Source: Rosa chinensis (lineage: Eukaryota > Streptophyta > Magnoliopsida > Rosales > Rosaceae). From it: a DNA stretch of 64,000 nucleotides. The stretch's first letter is position 1; each line of letters opens with the position of its first letter. A program made the translations under genes and the position numbers. The stretch is from positions 25,583,001 through 25,647,000 of the forward strand of contig NC_037094.1 in assembly GCF_002994745.2 (NCBI RefSeq), given 5' to 3'. Positions 1-10,797 of this stretch are shown here, piece after piece. The notes under the pieces were generated by a model. It saw nothing but the letters and a program-made list of their open reading frames with translations. It had not been told where the DNA came from and ran no database searches.

Positions 1-494
1 ATGTACCTTGTCTTTGCAATTCAAAAACCCACTTCTTAGCTCGCTAAAAACAAATGACTCCTGCAGCCAAAAACAATATGCATCGAACTGATTACACTTA
101 AAAAGTGCATAACTCATATTACAAATCACCAAAGAGTCTCATATCATTTGACAGATAAAGTCTAAGCAACTCATATTGCAGATCATTAATGACATAGTCT
201 TCGATCATTTGATATATAAAATTTTAAGGCTTACAATGAGCACACAAGTGGCTCATTCTGCTTTCAAAAGTTATATATCAAAGATGCTATAGTCTTTGCT
301 TCAAGAGTATCAAAAACAGAAAAACTTCAAGTCGATTACATATAATCTGCAGATACTTATAATGGAACCATTGCAAAGACTGTATAATGTTGAAACTTGA
401 AAGTCTAATGTTCCGTGAAATTACAAACACGAACTTGCAAAAACCAGCAACACATAAGGACATCTGAACCTAAATTGGAGAGTTGAATGATTAC

Positions 495-588
495 CATGCT
501 TGTGATATCATAGACCAACAGCTGCAGTTGCACCGCGGTAATACATGGGAGCCAGGCGATGGTAACGTTCCTGACCTGCAGTGTCCCA
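495..588 (-). pseudogene. Rab5/RABF-type small GTPase exon fragment (captured)
   Basis: Read on the minus strand the segment encodes [19 protein letters not shown] followed by an Ala-rich stretch, then VYDITSM. This is the G3 (DTAGQ) and switch-II block of plant Rab5 (RABF2) GTPases, which control endosomal traffic. A two-base loss between GATAAV and VYDIT shifts the frame, and a GT donor (GTAATC) follows at 493-494. The G1 P-loop (GxxxxGKS) and the G4/G5 motifs are not found nearby, so a single exon was taken. It lies inside the CACTA element on the same strand as the sterol glucosyltransferase exons. It cannot encode a working GTPase. Confidence 0.7.
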
Positions 589-873
589 TATAATAGAGTG
601 AATCAACCAACATATATTCCTCTTGCTATAAAACAAGTAGACTACTATGGACCACAGGAATTTATTACTACTACATCAATTTATCATTACAACATGTAAC
701 TGCTCCTACATGCTTCAAATGAAAATGTTCAAGACCTTTTTTTGTTAGTCATATTTGAATTAATGATCATGTCACTACAACAAATAAACCACATAGCGAG
801 CATGAATCTAGTAAGCACCAGTGCAGCAAAATCTGTACTAAACCAAAATAAACTAATAACATTAATAATTTAC

Positions 874-1134
874 CACAACAGAGCATCCGAGGAAGAGTCA
901 TCATGGGGGCAATTGTCCACTAAGTACACAGAATCATTTGATTGTACTGCTGAGAAGATAAAAATAAATTGTTTCATATCCAGATAAGCATACATATACA
1001 CTATGCTCGAAAGTAATCTTGAGAACCAAGACTTACAATTACCAACCCCAGCCTTTGTTGATAATGCCTCTTTGTCCAATAATTTTCAGAGCTTGAAGAA
1101 TAATATTGGTCATCTTCTCTAGTTCTTGAAGAGG
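874..1134 (-). pseudogene. Sterol 3-beta-glucosyltransferase (UGT80-like), two captured exons
   Basis: Two exon-like blocks on the minus strand match sterol glucosyltransferases, which transfer glucose from UDP-glucose to membrane sterols. Exon 1043-1134 reads PLQELEKMTNIILQALKII, then GQRGIINKGWG, and ends at a GT donor. Exon 874-949 follows a CTCAG acceptor and reads NDSVYLVDNCPHD, the family's LLDNCPHDWLF block. Straight after PHD one base is missing and the conserved Trp codon reads as a stop; beyond it the shifted frame still resembles LFLxCSVVV. The following HHGGAGTT catalytic segment is absent. The piece is a decayed fragment carried by the CACTA element, not a gene. Confidence 0.75.
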
Positions 1135-2636
1135 CTGATACAAGGCACAATAAAAGAAAGAAAAATGGCTGGGGTTGAAAGTAGTGTGAGGACTAGATAC
1201 GTACTAGCTTCAAACAAAAAGCTGATGGAGTTGAAAGTAGATAACATAAAACCATCCTTATCCCAAAGCCACCAAGCCTCATTGCAAAGTTATATTGAAT
1301 AGATATACAGCAAGCTGAGTTCTACGATACACAATACACAACAGACACCCTTAGTTAAAAATCACAACAAAGACCTGAGCTATTAAGGAATTGAAAGCAA
1401 ACGGTAATGCACAATTAAAATTCAAACTACATTAAATAATAATGCATCTGAATGTCTGCAGACTATAGGACACCTTTATGGATAAAACAATGTACATAAA
1501 GTCATTAAAGGAAAAAACTGACAAGTATAAAATGGAGAAATTAATCAAACCTGGAAGTGGGGAAGAATTCTATGCTCCTTATAGTAGGAACCCATCCTTC
1601 CACCTGTAGCAGAAACCAGACTGTATTATGGAGAATATATAACAGTAACGTCAAAAAGTAACTAATAATATGAATAATAAAAAGGAGTATTATCATACAT
1701 ATATTTCATGTAGAAAGGGACAACCTGTCCTTCCAATCCAAGTTAAATATCATCAGTAATCTAGAAGATCTGAGCAACATTGATTTTGAAAGTACAACAC
1801 AAAAGATTAGTGATAATGTATGTAGAGCCCTAGAAGCTTGAGTAGTAAATTTATAAGGAAGAAATAATAGATATTATGGGGCTTCTGGCCTTGGGAAATA
1901 CCATATCGTGATTAAACTGACTCTTATTTTTCTCACTTTCACTCATTCAATTACAGCCACAGCAGACCCTAGTAATACTCCAACTTACACTGCCTCTTGA
2001 GAAAAGAATTATTAATTCCAAGACTCCACGGGTTACTTTAGATTAAGCCTATAGCCAAAATGCTTTCAAACTAATGAGAAGACCAAGATCTCAGCTTTCA
2101 ACCAAGCTTTCAACCAAATAAAAATATTAACTACATCAAATAACAACAGAATTATTTCAAAGTTAAAGTGGTTCCACTTGATTATTGGATATTCAGAAGA
2201 TTAACAACATAAAAAGTGGTTCAAAAGGATCTGCTTTTGAGAATAAGAAAAGGAGGCATCTACCAAGCTAGTAGGGTTGTAGTTGTAGAGTCACAGTGGC
2301 AATCAGAATATCAGTATGCTGACCATATGTAACCTTGACAAAAGAATTACAGATCGAAAAGAACAATAACCAATAAAAAGAAATACTAGATGCACTTGAA
2401 TTGCAAATGCCCAATAAAAAGAGTTTATATCAGCACACAAGACTATCCAAAATAAAGGGAATCATGCCAATCAATACCAAATAGTGATTGCAGCAGGATA
2501 CAAATATACACATATCAGACCTTGCAAACAACAAGCATGAAACTGAAACTTAACAAAGATAGTTAAGCAAAACAAAGTTTAGATAGGTAATGACCCAAAA
2601 AGTGCAAATGCAAATGGAAATAAAATGCTAACTAAC
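1135..2636. other. CACTA interior without recognisable gene
   Basis: AT-rich, intron-like sequence between the captured exons. I looked on both strands for transposase, further sterol glucosyltransferase exons and Rab motifs and saw nothing I can support. A short block at 1560-1615 (minus) is flanked by AG-like sites on both sides but has no recognisable product. Confidence 0.5.
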
Positions 2637-3180
2637 CTATCATCTCCTTCTTCGATTCACGAACACCCCGCAATTCGAATCCAGGGGGTTGGTTAAGCTC
2701 CTTCACCGATTTCAAAGACGAATCGTACCTTCGAAAAGAAAATTTGAACATAACCCAGACAAAAGATAACCTTGTATCCCCAATTCGAATATAACCCAGC
2801 AAACACAAATCAAATTTGAATAGATATTTCAATTAAAACCCTAAAACCCAATCCAAAAGAAACTCTAAATAAATTGATTAACAGTGAATCGAAGGCCTTA
2901 CCCAACAATAGTGAAACAATACGGATTGAAAGCGTTGAAATCTTCTCAACACCAACAAGAACTCGTGAGAGGGATTGAGATGGTTTGGCTGTATGGTTTG
3001 AAAAAGTGATTGAGATGGGTTCTATGTTTGTCGAAGAGAGATGGGGGAGATTGAGTTTTCAGTTTTGATTGGAGGAGAGTTTAATGGGGGAGATCTGCCA
3101 AGAAATTTGTGTTGAGCTGGGTTCTTTTGTGCCTAAGGGAGAGCAAGATAGATAGGGTTTCTCAGATGTGGAAGAGAAAA
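2637..3180 (-). other. Captured 5' leader and exon-like segment of an unidentified host gene
   Basis: On the minus strand, 3180 to about 2900 is pyrimidine-rich and leader-like and ends in a good GTAAGG donor. A second block at about 2640-2730 lies between an AG acceptor and a GTTAGT donor and reads SSLKSVKELNQPPGFELRG then VRESKKEMIG. I do not recognise the protein. It shares the strand of the two gene fragments further along, so all could sit in one chimeric transcript starting near 3180. Coding status is inference. Confidence 0.3.
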
Positions 3181-3289
3181 TTTTTCAAAGGGTTAAATTT
3201 GTCGGGGAGAGAGAAATAGCTTTAAAATTTGGCATATATCCCTTCATGTTGTGCCAAAAAAACAAACAGCTATGACAAAATTTTTTTTT

Positions 3290-3562
3290 ATCTCCTTTGA
3301 CGAGACGACAGATAAATGTCGTCTGAACAAAAAAAAAAAAAACAGATACAACACGAACCGAAATCAAATTTATCTCCTTTGATTAGACGACATATAACTG
3401 TTGTGTGAAGACAAACCTAATTCTCAAAGCTAACTTACCATGGTATGTTGCTATATTCAGACGACAGTTTTTACACTGTCTGTCGTTAAAATATATCAGA
3501 CGACAGAAACCAACCTGTCTGTAGTCTGATCTCTGTCGTCTGATGAGGTTATTGGCATAGTG
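3290..3562. repeat. CACTA subterminal repeat region
   Basis: The 10-mer CAGACGACAG or close variants (for example CTGTCGTCTG, AGACGACAT) recur at least six times on both strands within about 270 bases of the CACTA terminus. Dense, mixed-orientation short repeats next to the terminus are typical of this superfamily and bind the transposase. Here the pattern is seen directly; binding is inferred. Confidence 0.7.
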
Positions 3563-3589
3563 TTACAAATGTGGTCACTACGTATCTCT

Positions 3590-4793
3590 ATAGGGATCTA
3601 GATACAGAATATACATGAAGGTTCATGGTGAACTTCATTTTCCCAAGTCAAGTGGCTCTAGACCACGGAGCGCGTTTACAAAGAGGTTGAAACGTTCGCT
3701 AAAATAACTACTTGATTGGGAAGGGATATGCCCATGCGTTTCCATAACAAGTTTCGGATTCCATCGCAGTTCATGTTGGACATGATCTTCATTAGAAGCC
3801 CTTAAAGAGTTAAGGGAAACCGCTGAACACTTCAAATCCGAGTTTGAGATGAAGGATTATGGGAGAACACGATTATGTCTCAGTTTGGAACTTGAGCATC
3901 GTGTCGATAGATGCTTAGGCATTTTGACAAGGTCAAACCTTCAAGCACCCCCATGATCGTCCTTAGTCTTGATCCTGAAAAGGATCCTCTTCGTCTGAAG
4001 GATGATGATGAAGATGTGCTAGAGGCAGAAGTGCCTTACTTGAGTATAATAGGCGCATTATTGTACTTAGTTCAATGCACAGGACCTGACATCTCGTTTG
4101 CAGTGAACTTGTTAGCTAAGGTGTAGCTCTGCGCCAACGCGACGCCATTTTGATTGGTGTAAAAGATATCTTTCAGTACTTGAGGTGTACGATTGATATG
4201 AGTTTGTTCTATCCCTACAGAGAGAAGATGGATTCTGACCCATCACACACCAGAAATGCCGCCAACGCTGGCCTGCGTTCTCTATCCCCATCCCAAAACG
4301 ATATAAGTGTTTTGGAAGGTTTTGCTGATGCTGGGTACCTCTCTGACCCACACAAAGGTCGCTCCCAAATTGGTTAAGTGTTCACCATGGGAAAAGACCG
4401 TGATATCTTGGAGGCCTACAGAACAGACTGTAGTCGCTATATCTTCGAACCATGCAGAGATTATTGCTCTTCACGAAGTGGTTCGTGAATGTTTGTGGAT
4501 TGGATCCATAATCACGCATGTTTGAACAATTGTGGTTTGAAGTCTACCACAAGATGAGCCTACGAGCATTTAGGATAATGTTGTTCGTTTTGAACAAATG
4601 AAGCTTGGCTACATCAAAAGCGACAACACCAAGCATAATCAGCAACAACAGACTCTCCTCAAATACCAAAGTGAACTAGGTTCGATACGAGGATAATGCG
4701 GCAGACTTGTTTACTAAGTCTTTGCCCAAATCCACGTTCGAGAAACATGTGGCAAGAATTGGCTTGCGGAAATTATCTGAACTCCCATGATCG
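3590..4793 (+). pseudogene. Copia A pol remnant (reverse transcriptase / RNase H)
   Basis: Recognisable pieces include the stretch before RNase H (EVPYLSIIGALLYLVQCTGP, 4045-4092), the RNase H start (GFADAGYLSDPHKGRSQ, about 4318-4370), the SSNHAEIIALHEVVRECLW block (about 4440-4500) and the C-terminal ADLFTKSL region (about 4700-4730). Frameshifts and stops separate them. Relative to copia C a 21-base block is missing after CAAGCATA (about 4636) and 3 bases near 4570; both losses are also in B. It has no coding capacity. Confidence 0.8.
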
Positions 4794-4963
4794 TAGTCAT
4801 CAGGGGGAGACGCAGACATGTTCACCTCGAAACGTGAAGGGTGTGTTGTGCTCTTTTTCCCTTTCGACCGAGGTTATTTTTGTCCCACTGGGTTTTTGTT
4901 ACTCGGCAAGGTTTTTAACGAGGCAACGAGAGAAGCACCGCGTTTGGGCAACACAAGGGGGAG

Positions 4964-5182
4964 TGTTCAAGTAAAACCCTAGTTTGTGTTTGGCCCAAAC
5001 TCTAGGTTACTTGCTCTAGTGGTAATAGGGTTAAATTAGAAGGATTTAGATTCCTATTCAATGTACGATTACTTTTCTTGTATGATTGAGATTCTATGCA
5101 TTGTCATCCTCTATATAAAGAGGCCCCTATAATCAATGAGAATATACAGCAAATTCCTCTCAATTCTCGTTTCCCTAAAACA
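4964..5182 (+). repeat. 3' LTR of copia A
   Basis: Begins TGTTCAAGTAAAACC directly after the polypurine tract and ends CCTAAAACA; 219 bp against 218 bp for the 5' LTR of B, to which it aligns end to end with scattered substitutions. It contains the TATA-like CTATATAAAG flanked by CCTC/GAGG. Confidence 0.8.
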
Positions 5183-5690
5183 AACTTTAAATATTATTTT
5201 TGCTCCATGAGTTCAAGCCACCTCGACCTAGTTCTATAATTGTTCTTTTCTCTTTAATAAACTCATTAATTACTTAAATACATTATTTTTTTTATTTTAA
5301 TAATTAAAAAAAATATAACAGCATTACTTACATAAAGTTCTTTTCTTTTTCTTTAGAAACCTACATTATTTCAATAAAACTTTGGTTCCTTTTAAAAAAA
5401 TAAAAAACAAAACTTTAGTCATATTAGCATTTTAGTTTGATAGAATATAGTTGAGTATGCAGATAGAGACCTAAACGAATACCAATAAGGGTAAATTTTT
5501 TAGCATAGCCATTTCATCCAGCAATTATCACATCTAGCAGTCAAAATTAGCAAATTGCTTTTCCCTCCCACATTGTTGGTCTCGTAATATACATGTTTGT
5601 ATATTATTAAAGAAAACGTTTGACCACACTAGTAGGCATGTAGAGATTTCGTGCTATTTGAAACATTGATCAAGAGAAACAAAAGATTCT
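5183..5690. other. AT-rich intergenic stretch
   Basis: Long A and T runs, no supported coding or RNA feature. It lies between the copia A LTR and the duplicated segment. Confidence 0.5.
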
Positions 5691-5699
5691 TTCTAAAAC

Positions 5700-6552
5700 C
5701 GAACTACGTGGAGGAGATATAATTTAATCTATTCAACTGTTAGATATTCTCAGGAAGAGAAGAAAATCATTTACCTATTTTCGTCATTGTTGGGGTCTCG
5801 ATCCACGTGGTCAAACCTATATTCTAAATAGCAATCAAACTACAATGCTCATAACCACTCCCTCTAACTTCTTTTCTTAATCTGTCAGTGCTCACATCCT
5901 CACGGGGATGAGCTATGTCACCACATGTAAAAAATTCAAGGCATTAATCTCCCCTCGATTCGACTCCTCTTAGGGAAGTATAAGCATATATAGGGTTGAC
6001 TGCTTTGACAGATGTCAAAATGACGGCGGACCGGGTCAATTTTTTATACAGTACCTATTACTACACGATAGATACATAGGTAATGTTAAATTTATAAATT
6101 TTCATTTTTATAATGTTTGGATTCCACAAAATTCTTATATGCCTGCTAATGTGGTTTAACTTGTTTATTGGTTATATGAAAAAACGGTAAAACCAACAAC
6201 GTGGAGCAGATATAATTTGGACAATTCCACCGTTGGATATTATCATGACAAGAATAAAAGACTATGGTAAAATATTTACCCATTTTAGTCATCATTTGAG
6301 CCTCGATCCACGTGATCAACCATAATCCCTAAATTCACATCAAACTAAAATGCTCGTAACCACTCTTTCACAACTTCTTTTTTCGAGAAATCAGCACTCA
6401 TACTCTCATGGGGATGAACTATGTCAACCTATAAAAAGTAAGAGATTTTGGACATGATTTAGCTCTTGTCAGGGTCTTAGGGAAGTATAATCGTTTATAG
6501 GGTTGATCGCTTTAGTGATTTTGAAACGACAACAAACCGGGTTAATTTGAAA
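5700..6552 (+). repeat. Diverged direct duplication (two units of about 350 bp)
   Basis: Unit 1 (about 5700-6045) and unit 2 (about 6198-6552) share an ordered series of blocks. These include ACGTGGAG.AGATATAATTT, CTCGATCCACGTG.TCAA, ACAATGCTC.TAACCACTC, GGGGATGA.CTATGTCA, TAGGGAAGTATAA and TATAGGGTTGA. They differ at many bases and by small indels, so the duplication is old. No protein frame spans them. Promoter-like or non-coding origin is unknown. Confidence 0.65.
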
Positions 6553-6559
6553 TTTATCA

Positions 6560-7975
6560 ATTTTTAATTTCCTTTTCTTTTTTTTTTTGGATTGCATAAA
6601 ATATGAAAAAATATGTTGGTTTTTCTTTTTCAGTCACATCTACATCTGAAAAATCAATTCATCGCGATTTTGTTTCTCCTATGAAAATATTATTGCAAAG
6701 ATGAGTTTCTGTGATCTCTGAAAAGTCCATCTTCACTATTGAAATCAAGGGAATTGAATATGAATACTTTAAAAAAAAATTACAAATTTTGATATAAATG
6801 TAAGTAATGTATAATTTTGACAGTTAAACAAAATAAATGGCACTTCTTTTATAAAAAAAGATTAAGCATTTTAATATAATGTAAGCAATGTGTAGTTCTT
6901 CTGGAAAAAAAAAAAAAAAAAAAGCAAATGTGTAGTTTATTATAATTTTTTTTTTTTAAATTTGTTAAATTAAAAAAGAAACAGTTAAACAAAATACATG
7001 ACACTTCTTTTAGCTAAAAAATAAAATAAATTACACTTTGACAAAAAGCAACTACGTGGCTCAAACCTAGAACAACCACCGCAACAACTACGCGGCCTCA
7101 TGTGGTTGATACTAAATTCACTCACCACATTATAAACGATAGTCCATTGACTGATATCATAACAAGCCGGAAAAAATCATATCCGATAAAATCAGAAAGA
7201 CAGGGTCCTTCATCCTCCAAACCCTTGTATGTAGCTCTCAAATCTCACCATGGAATCCACAATGTAGCTCCCAAAATGATAGATTCAATCTTGTCCATCT
7301 ATTTCTCCCGTAGCAATATGCACAACGTGAAAAAAAATTGGCCTCAATCAAGGTAGTCGGTTCCTAATTTTATCTTTACCAAAATACCTTGTCACTAAAA
7401 CAACTTTAAAAAATTCGATATTTGAGCTATTGTGACCATACACTCATATGAGTAGTGTTGAAATCTAATCATTCTTTTAAAAATTTTCATTATATGTATA
7501 TTCATCACACTACGAGAAATTTGACACAATTTTAAATTCATAAATGAAAAAATATTTTTGAGAACCAAAATAAATAAATTCTCATTTTACGAGGCATTTT
7601 ACCAAAAAGTTCAATATGCTTTAGAACAAAAACCAATTAAAACTTCTACACAAAGGCTTTTAGAACAAAAACCACTTCTGCTAACAAGGAAACTTCTTAC
7701 AACAAAATTCAAACAGATGGAAACACAGCTGATTTTCTCCTAGCTCGATCAATTTACGGTTTCCGTACCAATTTCTTGACTGAGACTTGAGGAATCTATT
7801 CTTAAGATAGTCTCATAGCACGATTCTGATGTTCATTTAGCAGCCACAGTGAGAAAGAAGATAATGAGGACCACAACCTTTCCAGCAAGAATAAATGCTA
7901 AACAATCATCAATTCAGGCTACAGCAATTCAATTCATCAACCCATCAATGAAACTTTGACAAAGAACAGAGCAAA
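6560..7975. other. Intergenic, AT-rich, no supported gene
   Basis: Includes a poly(A) run at 6905-6923 and several short open frames without family resemblance. I see nothing further I can support. Confidence 0.5.
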
Positions 7976-7979
7976 AAGG

Positions 7980-8306
7980 ATACACTTCCTTCAAAGCCCC
8001 TTTGCCTAAAACCTCTATATACTGCAAAGTGAAAATCACCAAAAACACAATATCAGCACAAATCAACTCATATACATCAACCCAAATCAGTACTTGATGA
8101 AAAGATTAAGACTTGCAAGAGTAGAACAGCTAAATCAAATAAAAAACCGAAACCATACTGTACAATCGAAATTACGCAATAATTGAATTAAAGCCAGAGA
8201 TTAAGTTCGAACAACTGACCCGTCCGTAACGACCAGTGAGATCAACCCTAGTGAACTCAGATTCGGCATCGTCCGCTTCCTGATCCGACGGAAAATCTTG
8301 AGGCAT
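7980..8306 (-). pseudogene. WNK (with-no-lysine) kinase 5' fragment
   Basis: On the minus strand an ATG at 8306 opens MPQDFPSDQEADDAESEFTR followed by VDLTGRYGR, then a GTCAGT donor (8219-8214). After an intron, a TTTGCAG acceptor leads into YIEVLGKGALKEVY (8021-7980). This is the N-terminus and glycine loop of plant WNK kinases, whose consensus is xPTGRYGRYxExLGKGAxKxVYRAFD. WNKs are Ser/Thr kinases in which the ATP-binding Lys sits in the glycine loop (here GKGALK). Similarity stops right after VY: there is no RAFDE and none of the remaining kinase domain. It looks truncated by a past rearrangement. Leader sequence upstream (8307 to about 8515) appears retained, so transcription is possible. 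Confidence 0.7.
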
Positions 8307-8319
8307 TGATTCTTGCAAA

Positions 8320-9489
8320 GCCTTTTGCTTTCGATCACTATCGGATCCGGATCGAATCCAAAACCCTCAAATTCAATTTGGGTGGGAACCAATTGTGATT
8401 TGTGAAGAGAACCCGCCAAAAATGGAAACGCAGTAGAGTCGGCGAAGTGCTTTGGAGTTCTGGGTTTTGAGAGAGTGAGGAAGACGGTCGAGATGCCCAG
8501 CGCCCAGACCACCTACTGATTGTGGTAAATTTGGCTTTTACTGCACTACGATTTTTTTGGTCTGCGTTTGACTATTGTTCACCTATTGGTAAATTATAAT
8601 TCCAACATTGTAAAGGTTATGGGTTCGATTCTCATTTACATATGTAAGGTGGGGTGGGCTAAGAGTTTTTTTTTTTTTTTTTTTAAAAAACGACCATCTA
8701 ACGTTAGTATTCAACTGTTAGCACACGTGACTGTGCAGACCCGACGGTGCATGGAATCCTCTCCGCGCGCATCACTCGGATCTCTCTTTTTCTTCCTTGT
8801 TTCTTTTCTGACCCATCTTTCCTCCATCTTCTCTCTTATCAGCTTTATCGTACCGGGAGCTTCTTGACTAATTCCATTTTGTTCAGCACCTTCCTTGTTG
8901 GTCCCATCTCAAAAATGGAGATAAAGCTCCTCACATTCTTGTAAACTATTATATATGTAATACACTGTATCTGATGCACTTTCCAGCTGGGAGTCATTAT
9001 AATTGAAAGGAGTTCTATAGTGTACACTTAACAAGAAAACGATGACGATCGCGTGAGTCTGACAGAAACGACGATGACGATCACGCGAGTCTGACAGAAG
9101 ACAACTATATGACGAACACTCCGGCCGGTCTCATGACCATCGGCGCCCATCCAAAGGAGACAACAATGTCGTTTAAGCCATGAAAGTGGAGAAGAACGTG
9201 GAGGAGGAGTGGAGGAGGAGAGGGAGAGGGAGAGGCTGCCAGTTCTGGTTGTGAGGGTAGGACAAAGAGATAATGGCATATTGTAATTTGATAAATGAGT
9301 TGAGCCTAAAATTGATATTTTTCCCTTAAATGGCTCAGATGAGAATTCAAATAAGTTGGTACGGTAAGTGAGAGTGTTTTAGATAGAATTTGGGCATTGG
9401 GTTAAGGCTCCAAAAGTTTAATTAAAAATATTAAATAACTAATAATCTATAGAGATTTTGTTAGCCAAAATTGAAAAAAGAAAAATACT
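8320..9489. other. Intergenic upstream of WNK fragment and copia B
   Basis: Holds the inferred WNK leader/promoter side (8320-8520), a T run at 8670-8687 and a 29-bp imperfect direct repeat at 9039-9099. No supported gene. Confidence 0.45.
9039..9099 (+). repeat. 29-bp direct repeat, two copies
   Basis: Units 9039-9067 and 9071-9099 both begin ACGATGACGATC and end GAGTCTGACAGAA; they differ at two bases and are three bases apart. Significance unknown. Confidence 0.75.
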
Positions 9490-9494
9490 AAAAT

Positions 9495-9712
9495 TGTTCA
9501 AGGAAAACCTAATTTGTGTTTAGCCCAAATTCTAGGTTACTTGACCTAGTGGTAATAGGATTTAATTAGAAGGATCTAGAATCCTAATCAATGTAGAATT
9601 ACTTTCCTTGTATGATTGAGATTCTATGCATTGTAATCCTCTATATAAAGAGGCCCCTATTATCAATGAGAATACACAGAAAATTTCTCCCAAATTCAGT
9701 TTCTCTACAACA
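9495..9712 (+). repeat. 5' LTR of copia B
   Basis: 218 bp, TGTTCAAGG...CTACAACA. Compared with the 3' LTR it differs at two bases (AAATTCTAGG versus AAACTCTAGG; TATCAATG versus TATTAATG). A TATA-like CTATATAAAG at about 9640-9650 is embedded in an inverted repeat (CCTC...GAGG). Confidence 0.9.
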
Positions 9713-9727
9713 CGTTATCAGCACGAG
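9713..9727 (+). other. Copia B primer-binding site
   Basis: CGTTATCAGCACGAG follows the 5' LTR directly. The same sequence follows the LTR of copia C on the other strand (24236-24250), which supports its role as the tRNA primer site. I cannot name the tRNA with certainty. Confidence 0.65.
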
Positions 9728-10412
9728 CCCTAACCCTGAAACCCTAAATTCGTAGCCTTCAAATCCCAGAAACCTCAGCCGCCAAACTCGAAGATCTCAA
9801 CCCCAGGAGTCCGAAACCGGCGGCCCCATCCCCAGAACAGGCCGGAAAACCACCGAACCGGCCACCGGAAGAAGCAAAAAGTTCCCCTGCCCGGTTCAAA
9901 GCCTTCCTCAACACCTCCTGCAGCCATACTTGACCTCCTGCAGCATCTCCACCACAGAAACCCGGAACCGGAAAAACCTCCACCGGAACCGGCCAAGAAT
10001 CATCCGAACCGGCCACCAAAAAAGGTTAAAACCGAACCGGCAGAGAGAAAAGAAAAAAAAAACAAAAAAAAGGGAAGAAGCCCAAGCCGAGCCGCCGAGC
10101 CGCCGAGCCGCCAAGCCGCATCGTTCTGCCACGTCAGCACCATGCAGGCATCCAGTCAGCACAAGTTAGCCAGCCACGTCAGCCACCTGTGCCACGTCAG
10201 CAGGCCGATCAACCTGAGTCAACGCCAGTCAACCCTCCGGTCAACCACCGCCTGCCACTTTTCCGGCCACTTTCCGGCCAACTTCCGGCGACTTTTCCGG
10301 TCATTTTTCCTGCGATTTTTCCGGCCACTTTCCTGCAACTTTCCGGTCAGCTACAGTAACTCCGGCAGCTACAGTAATTTTCCGGCGACGACTTTTCCGA
10401 CCATCTTTTAAG

Positions 10413-10796
10413 GTAAACTTTTCTAAAAGTTCCCGCTTTTGAAGTTTTTTTTTATTATTTCTTCTTCTTTTCTCGGGGACTTCCAAAATCCCTTCTCCTA
10501 CCCCCCTTTCTCTACATAGGGGAGACCAAAAGCCGAACTGTGGGGGTTCGTGCTCACTCCAAGCTTGGAGCTTATAGAGTCCTCCAAACTTAGAGTTTGT
10601 TGAGAAGAAAACGATCGACCACATACATCGTTGTTTCGATCTAATCCAAAACCCCTCTTGGAATCGGATTTTCTTAGAAGCGACTACGCTCAGAAAATCC
10701 CTAATTTCTTGGAAGCGACTACGCTCAGAAATTTAATAGTTTTTCGTGGTAGCCTTTCCACTCCGAAACTAACCCTAATCTTGTGTTGTTTTTCAG
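10413..10796 (+). other. Putative leader intron of copia B
   Basis: A donor AAG/GTAAAC at 10413 and an acceptor TGTTTTTCAG ending at 10796 place the gag ATG (10798) one base after the splice site. The same arrangement, with a similar donor context, occurs in copia C (23792 to 23461, minus). Conservation in two subfamilies supports a real leader intron; splicing itself is inferred. Confidence 0.55.
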
Positions 10797-10797
10797 G

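Larger units (their letters stand above)
1..3562. mobile_element. CACTA (En/Spm-like) transposon, right-hand part
   Basis: The segment ends at 3562 with TAGTG. On the minus strand this reads CACTATGCCAATAACCTCAT, a CACTA-type terminus. Just inside it, copies of CAGACGACAG and its complement occur in both orientations (about 3300-3550), as expected of subterminal transposase-binding repeats. The three bases after the end (TTA, 3563-3565) would be half of the 3-bp target duplication; the left end is upstream of the window. From 3563 the sequence continues as a decayed copia pol matching 14291 onward in copia B, so the CACTA element jumped into a copia copy. No transposase frame is seen; the visible interior holds host-gene pieces on the minus strand. 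A non-autonomous, gene-capturing element is inferred. Confidence 0.75.
3563..5182 (+). mobile_element. Copia element A, 3' part (RT-RNase H remnant plus 3' LTR)
   Basis: The segment aligns throughout with the 3' third of copia B (about 14291-15934) and with the better-preserved pol of copia C on the other strand. Its left side is cut by the CACTA insertion at 3563; the rest lies beyond the window. The polypurine tract CACAAGGGGGAG (about 4952-4963) precedes the LTR. It shares specific deletions with B, so both descend from an already defective copy. Confidence 0.8.

Noticed and set aside
495..1134. Working Rab GTPase or sterol glucosyltransferase genes
   Set aside because: Only one or two exons each, with frameshifts and missing catalytic parts.
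1560..1615. Exon-like block on the minus strand
   Set aside because: AG-like sites flank it, but no recognisable protein in any frame.
8201..8512. 103-codon minus-strand open frame
   Set aside because: It runs over the WNK first exon in a different frame; the WNK frame has the recognisable motif and splice donor.
8568..8690. Possible second tRNA-derived SINE
   Set aside because: A B-box-like GGTTCGATTCTC and a T run are present, but no A box, A tail in the right orientation or target duplication could be found.
9759..10411. Several overlapping open frames in GC-rich DNA
   Set aside because: This is the copia B leader, composed of degenerate CCGG-rich short repeats; no protein family.
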